Shown here one piece after another: positions 31,759-41,097 of a DNA stretch of 47,938 bases; the first letter of the stretch is position 1; every line of letters starts with the position of its first letter. The DNA is from JAIPJO01 sp035269015 (GTDB taxonomy: Bacteria > Patescibacteriota > Patescibacteriia > Patescibacteriales > UBA12465). The notes under the pieces were generated by a model. That model searched no databases, was not told the origin of the DNA, and was given only the letters and a program-made list of their open reading frames with translations. Where the stretch lies: the NCBI GenBank assembly GCA_035269015.1, contig DATFJU010000023.1, forward strand, positions 1 to 47,938. Reading direction: 5' to 3'. Position numbers and translations under genes: made by a program.

Positions 31759-33066
31759 ATGTCAGATGAAACAAAAAAAATAGATTTTTCTAAGCTTTTA
31801 GATAAGCAGGAATTTAGCATCCCTCAAGAAGGTGATGTTATTAAGGGTACAGTAGTAGCAGCCTCTAAGTCAGAGGTAAGACTAGATGTTAATGGTGTTA
31901 TGGTAGGAGTAGTTAGAGGTCCAGAGCTTTATTTAGAAGATGATGAATATGGTAAATTAAAACCAGGGGATGAAGCTGAAGCTATGGTTGTAGAAAATGA
32001 AAATGAAAACGGAGAATTAGAACTATCATTTAAGAGAGTTGGGCAAGAAAAGGCTTGGAATATGTTAGAAGAAGCATATCAAGACAAAGAACCAGTTACT
32101 ATTAAAATAGTTGATGCTAATAAAGGTGGTTTAATGGCCAGATTTAGACAAATCAAAGGCTTTTTACCTGTTTCACAATTAGCTCCTGAACATTATCCGC
32201 GTGTAAGTGGTGGTGATAAGAGTAAAATTTTAGATAAATTAAAGAAATTTGTAGGAGAAAAAATGGAAGTGAATGTTATTACCTTAGAAGAAGGAGATGA
32301 TAAGATTATATTTAGTGAAAAAGAATTATGGAATAAACGTAAAAAAGATGTTATTTCTCAATATAAAGAAGGTATGGTTGTCGAAGGTACTATCACCGCT
32401 ATTACAAACTTTGGTGTTTTTGTAAGCTTTGGTGAGAACATGGAAGGTTTAATCCATATTTCTGAATTAGCTTGGCAAAGGATTGATTCTCCTCATGATT
32501 TAGTAAAAGTAGGAGACACTATTAAAGCTGAAGTTGTTAAATTAGAAGGTTCTAAGATATTTTTAAGTGCTAAAAAGTTAATGAAAGATCCATGGCATGA
32601 AGCTACTAAGAAATATAAGGAAGGTACTGTGGTGGAAGGTGAGATTTTAAAGGTTAACCCTTTTGGTCTTTTTGTTAAGTTAGATGAGGAAATTCATGGC
32701 TTAGCTCATATTAGCGAATTAGGATTAAAGCCTAAAGAGAAAATTAATGAAATTTTTAGTGCTGGAGAAAAAAGAAAGTTTGAGATTATTAATATTTCAC
32801 CAGAAGAACATCGCTTAGGCCTTAAATTAGAAGATAAGAAAGATAAAAAGAGTAAAAAAGATCAAGAAGAAACATCAGAAAAAAATGTAAAAAAAGATAC
32901 AAAAAAAGATATTGAAGAAATAAAAGAAGATAAGTCTGAGGACAAGGATGAGAAAGAAAGTAAAAAAAAGGTAGAAAAGAAAGAGGACGTAAAAAAAGAT
33001 AAAAAAGAAGCTGATAAAGAAACTAAAGCTAAAAAAGAAAATATTAAAGATACAGACGATAAATAA
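31759..33066 (+). CDS. rpsA: 30S ribosomal protein S1 (four S1 domains)
   Basis: S1 binds mRNA leaders and helps ribosomes start on structured or weakly paired messages. The 435 residues hold four S1 folds, starting near 21 (GDVIKGTVVAASKSEVRLDVNG), 106, 205 (GMVVEGTITAITNFGVFVSF, then GLIHISELAW) and 290 (GTVVEGEILKVNPFGLFVKL, then GLAHISEL). E. coli S1 has six. The last 85 residues are a Lys/Glu-rich low-complexity tail. Most genes here lack a Shine-Dalgarno sequence, so S1 may be central for initiation. Confidence 0.93.
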   Translation: MSDETKKIDFSKLLDKQEFSIPQEGDVIKGTVVAASKSEVRLDVNGVMVGVVRGPELYLEDDEYGKLKPGDEAEAMVVENENENGELELSFKRVGQEKAWNMLEEAYQDKEPVTIKIVDANKGGLMARFRQIKGFLPVSQLAPEHYPRVSGGDKSKILDKLKKFVGEKMEVNVITLEEGDDKIIFSEKELWNKRKKDVISQYKEGMVVEGTITAITNFGVFVSFGENMEGLIHISELAWQRIDSPHDLVKVGDTIKAEVVKLEGSKIFLSAKKLMKDPWHEATKKYKEGTVVEGEILKVNPFGLFVKLDEEIHGLAHISELGLKPKEKINEIFSAGEKRKFEIINISPEEHRLGLKLEDKKDKKSKKDQEETSEKNVKKDTKKDIEEIKEDKSEDKDEKESKKKVEKKEDVKKDKKEADKETKAKKENIKDTDDK

Positions 33067-33110
33067 AGAAATTTTCTTATATAAACAATAGGTTTAAGCT
33101 GTTATTGTAT

Positions 33111-33139
33111 TTGCTAAAAAACCTAAGTCATTATATACT
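33111..33139 (+). promoter_or_regulatory. Promoter for ftsH
   Basis: TTGCTA (33111) and TATACT (33134) have a 17-bp spacer and lie 35 bp before the preferred ATG at 33175. Confidence 0.6.
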
Positions 33140-33174
33140 AAAATTAATTGAATTTAAGTGTATTAAAAATTATT

Positions 33175-35091
33175 ATGAAGAAATTAATTAAGAATTTTCT
33201 AATATTTTTTATAATCTTTCTGGTTTTAGCTGCTGTTTTTAGTTCTTATAGTATAAATGGAGACAAACCTGAAAATAAAGGTCTTAATTATTTAATCAGC
33301 TCAATTGAAAGTGAGGAGATTTCTAAAATTGAGGTTGAAGAAAATAAGATTTTGCTAACCACTAAAGATGGTGAGGAAAAAATAGTTAAAAAAGAAGGTA
33401 ATCAATCTCTTTCAGAGTTGTTGGTAAATTTAGGTGTGAGTAAAGAAAAAATTGAAAAGGTTGATATTCAAATACAAGAACCTAGTGGTTTTGATTATAT
33501 TATTGCTAACATCTTACCATTTTTAATACCCTTTTTGTTAATTGCAGGTTTTATATACTTCATGATGAGGGGTATGCAAGGAGCTAACTCCAAAGCTATG
33601 AGCTTTGGTCAAACTCAACCTAAAGAAGCGGAAAAAGATTCTAAAACCAAAGTAACCTTTAAAGATGTGGCTGGAGTTGCAGAGGCTAAAGAAGAATTAA
33701 AAGAGGTCGTTGAGTTTTTAAAATTTCCTAAAAAATTCCATGACTTAGGAGCTAGAACTCCTAAAGGTGTTTTATTGCTCGGTGGTCCTGGCACAGGAAA
33801 GACGCTACTTGCTAGATCGGTTTCTGGAGAGGCTAAAGTGCCCTTTTTCCATATTTCTGGTTCTGAGTTTGTAGAAATGTTTGTTGGTGTGGGAGCTTCT
33901 AGGGTTCGTTCACTCTTTCAAAAAGCTAAAAAAAGTGCACCTTGTATAATATTTATTGATGAGATTGATGCTGTAGGAAGAAAAAGAGGATCAGGCCTAG
34001 GAGGCTCACATGATGAAAGAGAGCAAACTTTAAATCAAATCTTAGTTGAATTAGATGGCTTTGATCCTAACGACAATGTTATTGTTATCGCCGCTACTAA
34101 TCGCCCTGACGTGCTTGATTCAGCTTTACTTAGACCTGGTCGTTTTGATAGACGCATTATTGTTGATGAACCAGATTTAAATGCTAGAGAAGAAATATTA
34201 AAAGTTCATGTTAAAAAGAAACCCTTAGATAAAGATGTAAAACTAAGGGATATAGCTGAAAGGACTCCAGGTTTTTCAGGGGCGGATTTAGCTAATCTTT
34301 TAAATGAAGGCGCTATTTTAGCTGCCCGACAAGATAAAAAGACTATATCTAAAGAGGACTTATTTGAAGCTGTAGAAAAAGTAATGATTGGTCCAGAGAG
34401 AAAAAGTAGAGTTTTATCTGATAAGGAAAAAAAGATTACTGCTTATCATGAAGCCGGACATGCTTTAGTTGCTCATTTTTTACCTAACGCTGATCCAGTG
34501 CAAAAAATATCTATTATTGCCAGAGGCAAGGCCGGAGGCTATACTTTAAAAGTTCCAACTGAGGATAAACATATGCACCCTAAATCAGATTTCCTTGATG
34601 AACTATCAGTTCTTTTAGCTGGATACCTAGCTGAGAAAGAAGTGTTTGATGAAGTAACTACAGGAGCAACCTCTGATTTACATAGAGCCACTATGATTTC
34701 TAGAAGTTTAGTAGTTGATTATGGAATGTCTGAAAAATTAGGACTTAGAACTTTTGGTGAAAAAGGAGATATGATATTTTTAGGTAAAGAGATTCATGAG
34801 CAAAGAGATTATAGTGAAAAAGTTGCAGAAAAAATAGACGAAGAAATTATTAATTTTATCAACTCAGCTCAAGAAAAAACTTTAGAAATTCTCAGAGACA
34901 AAAGGAGTTATTTAGATGAGGTAGCTAATAAGTTAATAGAAAAAGAGACTCTAAATAAAAAAGAATTTGAAGAAATTGTTGGTGTAAAACAAAAAGAAAA
35001 TCAAGAAAATAAAGATACTGAAGAAAAAGACAAAGAAGATAAAAAAGTTGATGAAGATAAAAATATTGTTGGTCATCAAAATAATAAATAA
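33175..35091 (+). CDS. ftsH: ATP-dependent zinc metalloprotease FtsH
   Basis: This membrane AAA+ protease degrades misfolded and short-lived proteins. The 638 residues begin with a membrane helix (IFFIIFLVLAAVF), a small extracytoplasmic domain and a second helix (ILPFLIPFLLIAGFIYFMM). The AAA module has Walker A GGPGTGKT (near 203-210), Walker B FIDEIDA and an arginine-finger region RPGRFDR. The zinc site is HEAGH (near 425-429). The C-terminal 35 residues are a Glu/Lys/Asp-rich tail. I start at ATG 33175; a TTG at 33148 is open but would precede the membrane signal with an unneeded extension. Confidence 0.96.
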   Translation: MKKLIKNFLIFFIIFLVLAAVFSSYSINGDKPENKGLNYLISSIESEEISKIEVEENKILLTTKDGEEKIVKKEGNQSLSELLVNLGVSKEKIEKVDIQIQEPSGFDYIIANILPFLIPFLLIAGFIYFMMRGMQGANSKAMSFGQTQPKEAEKDSKTKVTFKDVAGVAEAKEELKEVVEFLKFPKKFHDLGARTPKGVLLLGGPGTGKTLLARSVSGEAKVPFFHISGSEFVEMFVGVGASRVRSLFQKAKKSAPCIIFIDEIDAVGRKRGSGLGGSHDEREQTLNQILVELDGFDPNDNVIVIAATNRPDVLDSALLRPGRFDRRIIVDEPDLNAREEILKVHVKKKPLDKDVKLRDIAERTPGFSGADLANLLNEGAILAARQDKKTISKEDLFEAVEKVMIGPERKSRVLSDKEKKITAYHEAGHALVAHFLPNADPVQKISIIARGKAGGYTLKVPTEDKHMHPKSDFLDELSVLLAGYLAEKEVFDEVTTGATSDLHRATMISRSLVVDYGMSEKLGLRTFGEKGDMIFLGKEIHEQRDYSEKVAEKIDEEIINFINSAQEKTLEILRDKRSYLDEVANKLIEKETLNKKEFEEIVGVKQKENQENKDTEEKDKEDKKVDEDKNIVGHQNNK

Positions 35092-35102
35092 CTTAAATTA
35101 AC

Positions 35103-35168
35103 TTGACTAATACAAGCTCTAAGTTATACTAAATAAACATTAAATAATCACTTACGTTAAAAACGTAA
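35103..35168 (+). promoter_or_regulatory. Promoter and palindromic leader of rpmF
   Basis: TTGACT (35103) and TATACT (35125) have a 16-bp spacer, the same architecture as before infC. The leader contains the perfect palindrome TTACGTT-AAA-AACGTAA (35152-35168), 12 bp before the ATG, where a hairpin could limit initiation. Confidence 0.65.
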
Positions 35169-35180
35169 ATATAAAAAAAT

Positions 35181-35381
35181 ATGTCAGTACCAAAGAAGAG
35201 AAGAACTTCAGGATCAGCAGGTAAGCGTAGATCACATCATGGTTTAAAATCTGCTACCATTAATATTTGTCCTCAATGCAAAAAAGCTGTAAGACCACAT
35301 CAAGCTTGTAGTTTTTGTGGATACTATAAGGGCAAAGAAGTTATTAAAACAAAAAAAGAAAATAAAGTTAAAAAGAAATAA
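35181..35381 (+). CDS. rpmF: 50S ribosomal protein L32
   Basis: This 66-residue protein starts SVPKKRRTSGSAGKRRSHHGLK. A zinc ribbon with all four cysteines follows (ICPQCKKAVRPHQACSFCGYYKG), so it is the zinc-containing form. A Lys-rich tail follows. It ends 2 bp before nusB, suggesting one transcript. Confidence 0.97.
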   Translation: MSVPKKRRTSGSAGKRRSHHGLKSATINICPQCKKAVRPHQACSFCGYYKGKEVIKTKKENKVKKK

Positions 35382-35383
35382 TT

Positions 35384-35923
35384 ATGTCTAATCGTCATTT
35401 AGCTAGAACACTTGCTATGCAAACTTTGTTTGCTTGGGATTTTAATGTTGAAGCTAGTGATAATTTAAAAGAAATTATTGCTGAGAATTTTGCTAATTTT
35501 GCTCCTGATTTTGATGATAATGGTTTTGTTGAAAATACTGTTTATGGTGTTGTAAATAATATAAAAGAAATTAATGCTTACATTGTTAAATATGCGACTG
35601 AGTGGCCTTTAGATCAAATTACAATAATTGATAGGAATATTTTACGTATTGGTGTTTATGAAATAATTTTAGATGAATCTATTCCTCCCAGAGTGGCAAT
35701 TAATGAAGCTATTGAAATTGCTAAAAATTATGGAGGTGAGTCTTCAGGTAAATTTGTTAATGGAGTTTTAGGAGCTATATATAATGATTTACCTGAGAAA
35801 GTAAGGGAAAGCGATCATAAAGCTGAAAAAGAAAAAAAGCAGCAAGAAGAAAAAGAGGAGCAAGAAGCTGCAAAAAAGAATAAAGAAGAAGATGAAGAAA
35901 ATAAAGCTAAAATAAGTAAATAG
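35384..35923 (+). CDS. nusB: Transcription antitermination factor NusB
   Basis: NusB binds boxA RNA with S10 in antitermination complexes on rRNA operons. The helical core is RHLARTLAMQTLFAWDFN through DRNILRIGVYEIILDESIPPRVAINEAIEIAKNYGGESSGKFVNGVLGAI, read in two blocks. The last 40 residues are a charged Lys/Glu tail. At 179 residues it is longer than usual because of that tail. The rRNA leader in this window has a boxA-like site about 2.2 kb downstream. Confidence 0.93.
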   Translation: MSNRHLARTLAMQTLFAWDFNVEASDNLKEIIAENFANFAPDFDDNGFVENTVYGVVNNIKEINAYIVKYATEWPLDQITIIDRNILRIGVYEIILDESIPPRVAINEAIEIAKNYGGESSGKFVNGVLGAIYNDLPEKVRESDHKAEKEKKQQEEKEEQEAAKKNKEEDEENKAKISK

Positions 35924-35977
35924 TAGTAATTGTTTAAAGTAAATTATATTTATAATTTAATAACTATACAGTTGTAA

Positions 35978-36012
35978 TTTTGGATTAGCTATCTTAAGTA
36001 ATTTATCCAAAA
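35978..36012 (+). promoter_or_regulatory. Leader hairpin upstream of rnc
   Basis: TTTTGGAT and ATCCAAAA can pair across a 19-nt AT-rich loop, 20 bp before the rnc ATG. In E. coli, RNase III cuts a hairpin in its own leader; this could be an analogue. The stem is only 8 bp. Confidence 0.4.
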
Positions 36013-36032
36013 CTAGAGGTGTATATATTATT

Positions 36033-36725
36033 ATGCCAGATCTCAAGAAATTAGAAAAAAAGCTAGAGTTTAAATTTAAAGATTTTGATAAACTAAAGCA
36101 AGCTTTAGTGCATCGTTCTTATATAAATGAACATCCGGATTTTTTATTAGGCCATAATGAAAGACTAGAATTTTTAGGAGATGCAGTGCTAGAACTAATT
36201 ATAACTAAATATTTATTTAATCATTATCCTGAAAAACCAGAAGGAATTTTAACAAATTGGAGAGCTTCTTTGGTTAATTCTAAAATGTTATATCAAGTAG
36301 CTTCAGAATTAAAGTTAGATAATTATTTGTATCTTTCTAAGGGCGAAGCTAAAGAAGGCACTTCTAAAAGTAGACAATTTATAATGGCTGATGCTGTAGA
36401 GGGAATTATTGGTGCTATGTATTTAGATCAGGGTATAGATAAGACTGAAGTTTTTGTTAATGAATTTATTGTGTCAAAACTTCATCATATTATTACTAAT
36501 GAATTATATTTAGATCCTAAATCAAGATTACAAGAGTTAGCCCAAGATAAAGAAAGTATTACCCCTCACTATGATTTATTAAAAGAAGAAGGGCCAGATC
36601 ACGAGAAGACATTTACTATAGGAGTTTATTTTGAAGATAGTTTAATTGCTAAGGGTCAGGGATCCTCTAAACATGAAGCAGAGGTTAACGCCGCTAAAAA
36701 AGCTTTAAAAATAAAAAAATGGTAA
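36033..36725 (+). CDS. rnc: Ribonuclease III
   Basis: This dsRNA endonuclease processes rRNA precursors. The 230 residues have the signature HNERLEFLGDAVLELIITKYLF (near 43-64), carrying the catalytic Glu and Asp, and the second acidic site around MADAVEGIIGAMYLDQG. The C-terminal dsRNA-binding domain runs from LDPKSRLQELAQ to SKHEAEVNAAKKALK. It overlaps pilT by 7 bp. Confidence 0.96.
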   Translation: MPDLKKLEKKLEFKFKDFDKLKQALVHRSYINEHPDFLLGHNERLEFLGDAVLELIITKYLFNHYPEKPEGILTNWRASLVNSKMLYQVASELKLDNYLYLSKGEAKEGTSKSRQFIMADAVEGIIGAMYLDQGIDKTEVFVNEFIVSKLHHIITNELYLDPKSRLQELAQDKESITPHYDLLKEEGPDHEKTFTIGVYFEDSLIAKGQGSSKHEAEVNAAKKALKIKKW

Positions 36726-37831
36726 AAGAAATAACATTAGAACAATTATTTAATGTGGCTGTGAGATATAAAGCCTCTGATTTGCACTTGGTTACAGGTT
36801 TAGCTCCTATACTTAGAATACACGGAACAATTAAAGATATTAATTCAGTTGTCTCTAAAAATTTTAATGAAGACTATAGTTTTAATACCCAGAGTGATGT
36901 TGATGCTAAATATCCTAAAATAGATAAAGAAACTTTGGAGAAAATTGTTAATGTTGTTTTAAATGATAAGCAAAAAGAAAAATTTAAAAAAAATAAAGAT
37001 TTAGATTTTAGCATGTCTAGTGACAATGGTAGGTTTAGAGTAAATTTATCTTATGAGAAAAATAATCCTAAGTTGGTAGCTAGAATTATTAGTAATGAAA
37101 CCCCTACTCTAGAAGATATTAATATGCCAGAAATTACTACAGATATATTAAATCACAAACAAGGTTTGGTTTTAGTAACTGGCCCAACAGGTTCTGGTAA
37201 GTCTACCACGTTAGCTGCGATGGTTGATTATATAAATAAGAATAGACGCGCTAATATAATTACTTTAGAAGATCCAATTGAATTTCTTTTTGAACCATAT
37301 AAAAGTATTATCACCCAAAGAGAATTAGGGGTTGATATGCCAACTTATGAATCTGGTTTAAAACATGTTCTTCGTCAAGATCCAGATGTAATAATGGTGG
37401 GAGAAATGAGGGACTTAGAAACTATTGCCGCCGCTATTACTTTAGCTGAAACAGGACATTTGATTATAGCTACCTTACACACTTATAGTGCAGTACAAAC
37501 TATTGATAGGATAATTGATATTTTTCCGCCACATCAACAAGCACAAATAAAGTCTCAATTATCAATGATACTTAGAGCGGTGATTTCTCAAAAACTATTA
37601 CCTAAAGTTGGTGGAGGTAGAATTGCTGTTAGGGAAGTTTTAATTAGAAATAATGCTGTTAGTAATTTAATTAAAGATAATAAAATTAGACAAATTAAAA
37701 ATGTTATTGAAACTAGTTCTGCCCAAGGAATGATAAGTTTTAGTAGAGCTATTAAATCTTTATATCATCATGATTATATTAGTGAAGAAGTAGCTCAAGC
37801 GCAGATGGATGATCCTGCCGTACTTATATAA
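36719..37831 (+). CDS. pilT: Type IV pilus retraction ATPase PilT
   Basis: This 370-residue hexameric ATPase powers pilus retraction. It has the N-terminal domain (ASDLHLVTGLAPILRIHG), Walker A GPTGSGKST near 155-163, and an Asp box (ITLEDPIEF). The Walker B region is VGEMRDLETIAAAITLAETGH, followed by the His box ATLHTYSAVQTIDRIIDIFPP. The C-terminal AIRE-like arm of classical PilT is replaced by VAVREVLIRN-like sequence (IAVREVLIRNNAVSNLI). Pilus genes are otherwise absent from the window. CPR bacteria commonly keep type IV pili for attachment to hosts or DNA uptake. Confidence 0.92.
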   Translation: MVKEITLEQLFNVAVRYKASDLHLVTGLAPILRIHGTIKDINSVVSKNFNEDYSFNTQSDVDAKYPKIDKETLEKIVNVVLNDKQKEKFKKNKDLDFSMSSDNGRFRVNLSYEKNNPKLVARIISNETPTLEDINMPEITTDILNHKQGLVLVTGPTGSGKSTTLAAMVDYINKNRRANIITLEDPIEFLFEPYKSIITQRELGVDMPTYESGLKHVLRQDPDVIMVGEMRDLETIAAAITLAETGHLIIATLHTYSAVQTIDRIIDIFPPHQQAQIKSQLSMILRAVISQKLLPKVGGGRIAVREVLIRNNAVSNLIKDNKIRQIKNVIETSSAQGMISFSRAIKSLYHHDYISEEVAQAQMDDPAVLI

Positions 37832-37895
37832 GTTGTTAAGTTAAAATAATAACTAGCATGCAATCATATCCTTTGTTTTCAATCTTTTAAAGCCC

Positions 37896-37923
37896 TTGAC
37901 ATTATTATTTTTTCAGCTATAAT
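37896..37923 (+). promoter_or_regulatory. Consensus rRNA promoter
   Basis: Perfect TTGACA (37896) and perfect TATAAT (37918) are separated by 16 bp. It is the strongest promoter match in the window, about 260 bp ahead of 23S. Confidence 0.85.
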
Positions 37924-37984
37924 TATAAGCAGATTAAAAAACATCATAAACTATGATAAGTTTAAGCTCAATATTAAATAAATT

Positions 37985-38044
37985 AAGCGGATAGGTACCG
38001 TCTTTTTGATGACTGTATTTAAGCCGCTAAGATAGCGGTTTTTT
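37985..38044 (+). terminator. Terminator/attenuator inside the rRNA leader
   Basis: CCGCTA-AGA-TAGCGG (38024-38038) is followed by six T residues, a good intrinsic terminator between the rRNA promoter and 23S. AGCGG at 37986-37990 can pair with the same CCGCT arm and would act as an anti-terminator. The alternative reading is a separate small RNA of about 110 nt from 37930 to 38044. The rest of 37832-38185 has no gene. Confidence 0.65.
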
Positions 38045-38113
38045 GTTTCTTAAAATTTAAAGTTTAACTCTTGTCTTTCTTAATTATAAGATAGACAGAA
38101 TTTAAATTTTAAA

Positions 38114-38133
38114 TGCACTTTGACATTTGAATA
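38114..38133 (+). promoter_or_regulatory. boxA-like antitermination site in rRNA leader
   Basis: TGCACTTTGACATTTGAATA resembles bacterial rRNA boxA elements (TGCTCTTTGA type) bound by NusB-S10. It lies about 55 bp before mature 23S. The TTGACA inside it could instead be a second -35, but no good -10 follows. Confidence 0.5.
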
Positions 38134-38765
38134 ATAGAACCAATTAATTAAGTAAAAATAAAGTTTTTTCGTTCAAGATAAGAGCGTGGGAAAATCTCAA
38201 TAAGAGTATACGGTGGATGCCTCGACATAAAAAGACGATGAAGGACGTAGCAGCCTGCGAAAAGCTTCGGTGAGGTGGCAAGCAACCTTTGACCCGAAGA
38301 TATCCGAATGGGGAAACCCGCCCTATTGAAGATAGGGCATGCCTTGAGTCAAATCAAGGCAGGAAGACCCGGTGAATTGAAACATCTTAGTAGCCGGAGG
38401 AAAAGAAAACAAACGTTTATTCCCTTAGTAGTGGCGAGCGAAAGGGGAAAAGCCTAAACTTTATAGACCGAGCTTAGTGGATCTACCTACTTCGGTAGGT
38501 AGTGAAGTTAAGCAGAAGGATTTGGGTCCACATGTCTATAGAGGGTTGTAAGAAAATTGTGTTTATCTCCCAAACAGATAAGGTAAAGTTACAAAAAACT
38601 ATTTTTAACTAAATGAGCTGGAAAGCTCAGCCAGAGAAGGTGATAGCCCTGTAAGTGAAAAGAATAGTTTCTTTACTGCAATTTTTCTTAAGTAGTGCGG
38701 AACACGTGAAATTCCGTATGAATCTGGGTCGACTATGATCCAAGGCTAAATACTTTTTATGATCA

Positions 38766-38800
<35 letters not shown>

Positions 38801-38976
38801 CATCCCGGTAAGGGAGGTGAAATAGTACCTGAAACCATATACTTACAAGGAGTCGGAGCCCATTTATGGGTGACGGCGTGCCTATTGAAGAATGAGCCAA
38901 CGAGTTTGTTCTATGTGGCTACATAAGTCCTTTTAGGAAATATGTACAGTGAAAGCGAGGGTTAACTGCCCGTATA

Positions 38977-39022
38977 TTTCACTTCCATTTAACGCCAATG
39001 TTAGTGTTAAGTGGAAGTGAAA
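38977..39022 (+). repeat. Extended hairpin inside 23S rRNA
   Basis: TTTCACTTCCA-TTTAAC pairs with GTTAAG-TGGAAGTGAAA, 17 bp with one G-T pair and a 12-nt loop. It is an expansion of a domain I-II helix, not an intron, because conserved rRNA continues on both sides without a gap. Confidence 0.65.
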
Positions 39023-39978
39023 TCAGAGTCGCATGGACAAGACCCGAAGCCGGGTGATCTAGCCATGGCCAGGTTGAACTTTAGCGAAAGCTAAAGGGAG
39101 GACCGAACACACTAGTCGTGCAACACTAGGTGATGAGCTGTGGTTAGCGGTGAAATTCCAATCGAACTCGGCGATAGCTGGTTCTCCTCGAAATAGCTTT
39201 TGGGCTAGCCTCGGATGTTGACTACTGGAGGTAGAGCACTGAATGAGGGCGGGTCTTCGGATACCGTCTTTAATCAAACTCCGAATGCCAGTAGGTATAA
39301 TCCGGGAGTTAGACTATGGGGGCTAAGCTCCATCAGTCGAAAGGGAAACAGCCCTAACCGCAATCTAAGGTCCCTAAATATATGCTAAGTGTCAAAGGTG
39401 GTGTTGTGACTACGACAGTTAGGAGGTTGGCTTAGAAGCAGCCATCCTTTAAAGAAAGCGTAACAGCTCACTAACTAAGTTGTTTCGCGCCGAAAATTTA
39501 TCGGGGCTAAAGCATATTACCGAAGCTGCGGATTCTAGAACTATGTTCTAGAGTGGTAGAGGAGCGTTCTGTTTAGCGTTGAAGTTGTGTCGTGAGGCGC
39601 AGTGGAGCAAACAGAAGCGAGAATGTTGGCATGAGTAGCAAAAAGGCAGGTTAAAACCCTGCCCACCGAAAACCTAAGGTTTCCTGGGCAACGCAAATCG
39701 TCCCAGGGTTAGTCGGTCCTAAGGTCATGCCTGTGTAGTGCAGGCGCAGCCGATGGAAGAGCTGGTTAATATTCCAGCACTACTATTGTTTTCCGATGGG
39801 GGGACACGGTTTCAAAGTTCAAGCGCATTTAATGGTATGTGCGTTGCTTACTTCAAGAAGCGATCTAGGTAAATCCGGATCAATAGCTTTTAGAGGTCGG
39901 CAAGAGGTGAAGCCTTTGGTGGAACTGATTTGAGCATAGGAGCTGTCAAGAAAAACCTCTAGGGTTAATTCAACAGTA

Positions 39979-40010
<32 letters not shown>

Positions 40011-40286
40011 CGAGAAGCCTCAGGTGTACGAGAGAACCTTCGTTAAGGAACTCGGCAAAATAGCGGCCGTAATTTCGAGATAAGGCCTGCCCTGAGCAAT
40101 CAGGGCCGCAGCTAAAGAGCTCGAGTGACTGTTTACCAAAAACACAGCTCCCTGCTAACTCGAAAGAGGATGTATAGGGGGTGACGCCTGGCCAGTGTCC
40201 GAACGTTAAGAGGAAGGGTTAGCTTCGGCGAAGCCCTGAATTCAAGCGCGGATGAACGCCGGCGATAACTATAATCGTCCTAAGGT

Positions 40287-40609
40287 TCTGCAGTTTAAAA
40301 AATTTAGACTGTGGAAGGCTAGGACGATTAGTATAAAATTCGTTGCCTAGCTATATTTATTTATAGTTGCCTTAAAATACTCAGTAAAATGCGTAGAAAT
40401 CTTCAAAAGATATTAAGTACTAGATTATTTATAAAATAGTCAGTAAAAATCTTAATATACATGGAGGCAATGCGCAGGATTATTAACCAATAATCCTCAG
40501 AGACTTAACACTGAGGTCTTAACATACTAATGATAATCTGTTTAAAGCAAAAAAATATTATTAAGACAAGATAAAGTCCATACTTAATAGAAATATTAAG
40601 AGGGTATAG
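40287..40609 (+). other. Group I intron in 23S at position L1931
   Basis: This 323-nt insertion splits CCTAAGGT from AGCGAAATTCC, exactly after the equivalent of E. coli U1931. The 5' exon ends in U and the intron ends in G, the group I rule. TAGGACGATT (40320) can pair with exon AATCGTCCTA (40273). CAGTTTAAA pairs with TTTAGACTG just inside. The AGACTT and AAAGTCC strings near 40501 and 40573 fit a P7 pairing. There is no ORF. L1931 is a known insertion site (for example Thermotoga 23S introns). Confidence 0.85.
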
Positions 40610-41097
40610 AGCGAAATTCCTTGTCGGGTAAGTTCCGACGTGCATGAATGGCGCAACAACTTGAGCACTGTCTCAACGAAGGACTCGGCGAAATTGCATG
40701 ACGAGTAAAGATGCTCGTTAATCATAGTCGGACGAAAAGACCCCATGAAGCTTTACTACAACTTGATATTGAGTTAGGGGTACGCATGTTCAGTAATAGG
40801 TGGGAGACTCACGTCACCAATGAGAGACCACCCTTGCGTGCTCTTAGCTCTGACTTGCTTAATTGCGAGGACAGTGTCTGGCGGGTAGTTTGTCTGGGGC
40901 GGATGCCTCATAAAAAGTAACTGAGGCGTTTACAAAGGTTGGCTATCCCGGAATGGAAACCCGGGAGATAGCGTAAAGGCACAAGCCAGCTTTACTGCGA
41001 GACTTACTAGTCGAGCAGTTGCGAAAGCAGAACTTAGTGATCCGACCGTTCGATATAGGACGGCGGAAGCTCATCGGATAAAAGCTACTCTGGGGAT

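Noticed and set aside
37924..38044. SRP RNA, 6S RNA or RNase P RNA in the rRNA leader
   Set aside because: None of the conserved loop sequences of these RNAs could be found; an attenuator or unknown small RNA remains possible.
39059..39277. Minus-strand frame inside 23S exon 1
   Set aside because: It is a shadow of conserved rRNA sequence.
40561..40920. Short open frames on both strands around the first intron and 23S exon 2
   Set aside because: They cross the intron-exon boundary and conserved rRNA; the intron itself has no plausible endonuclease frame.
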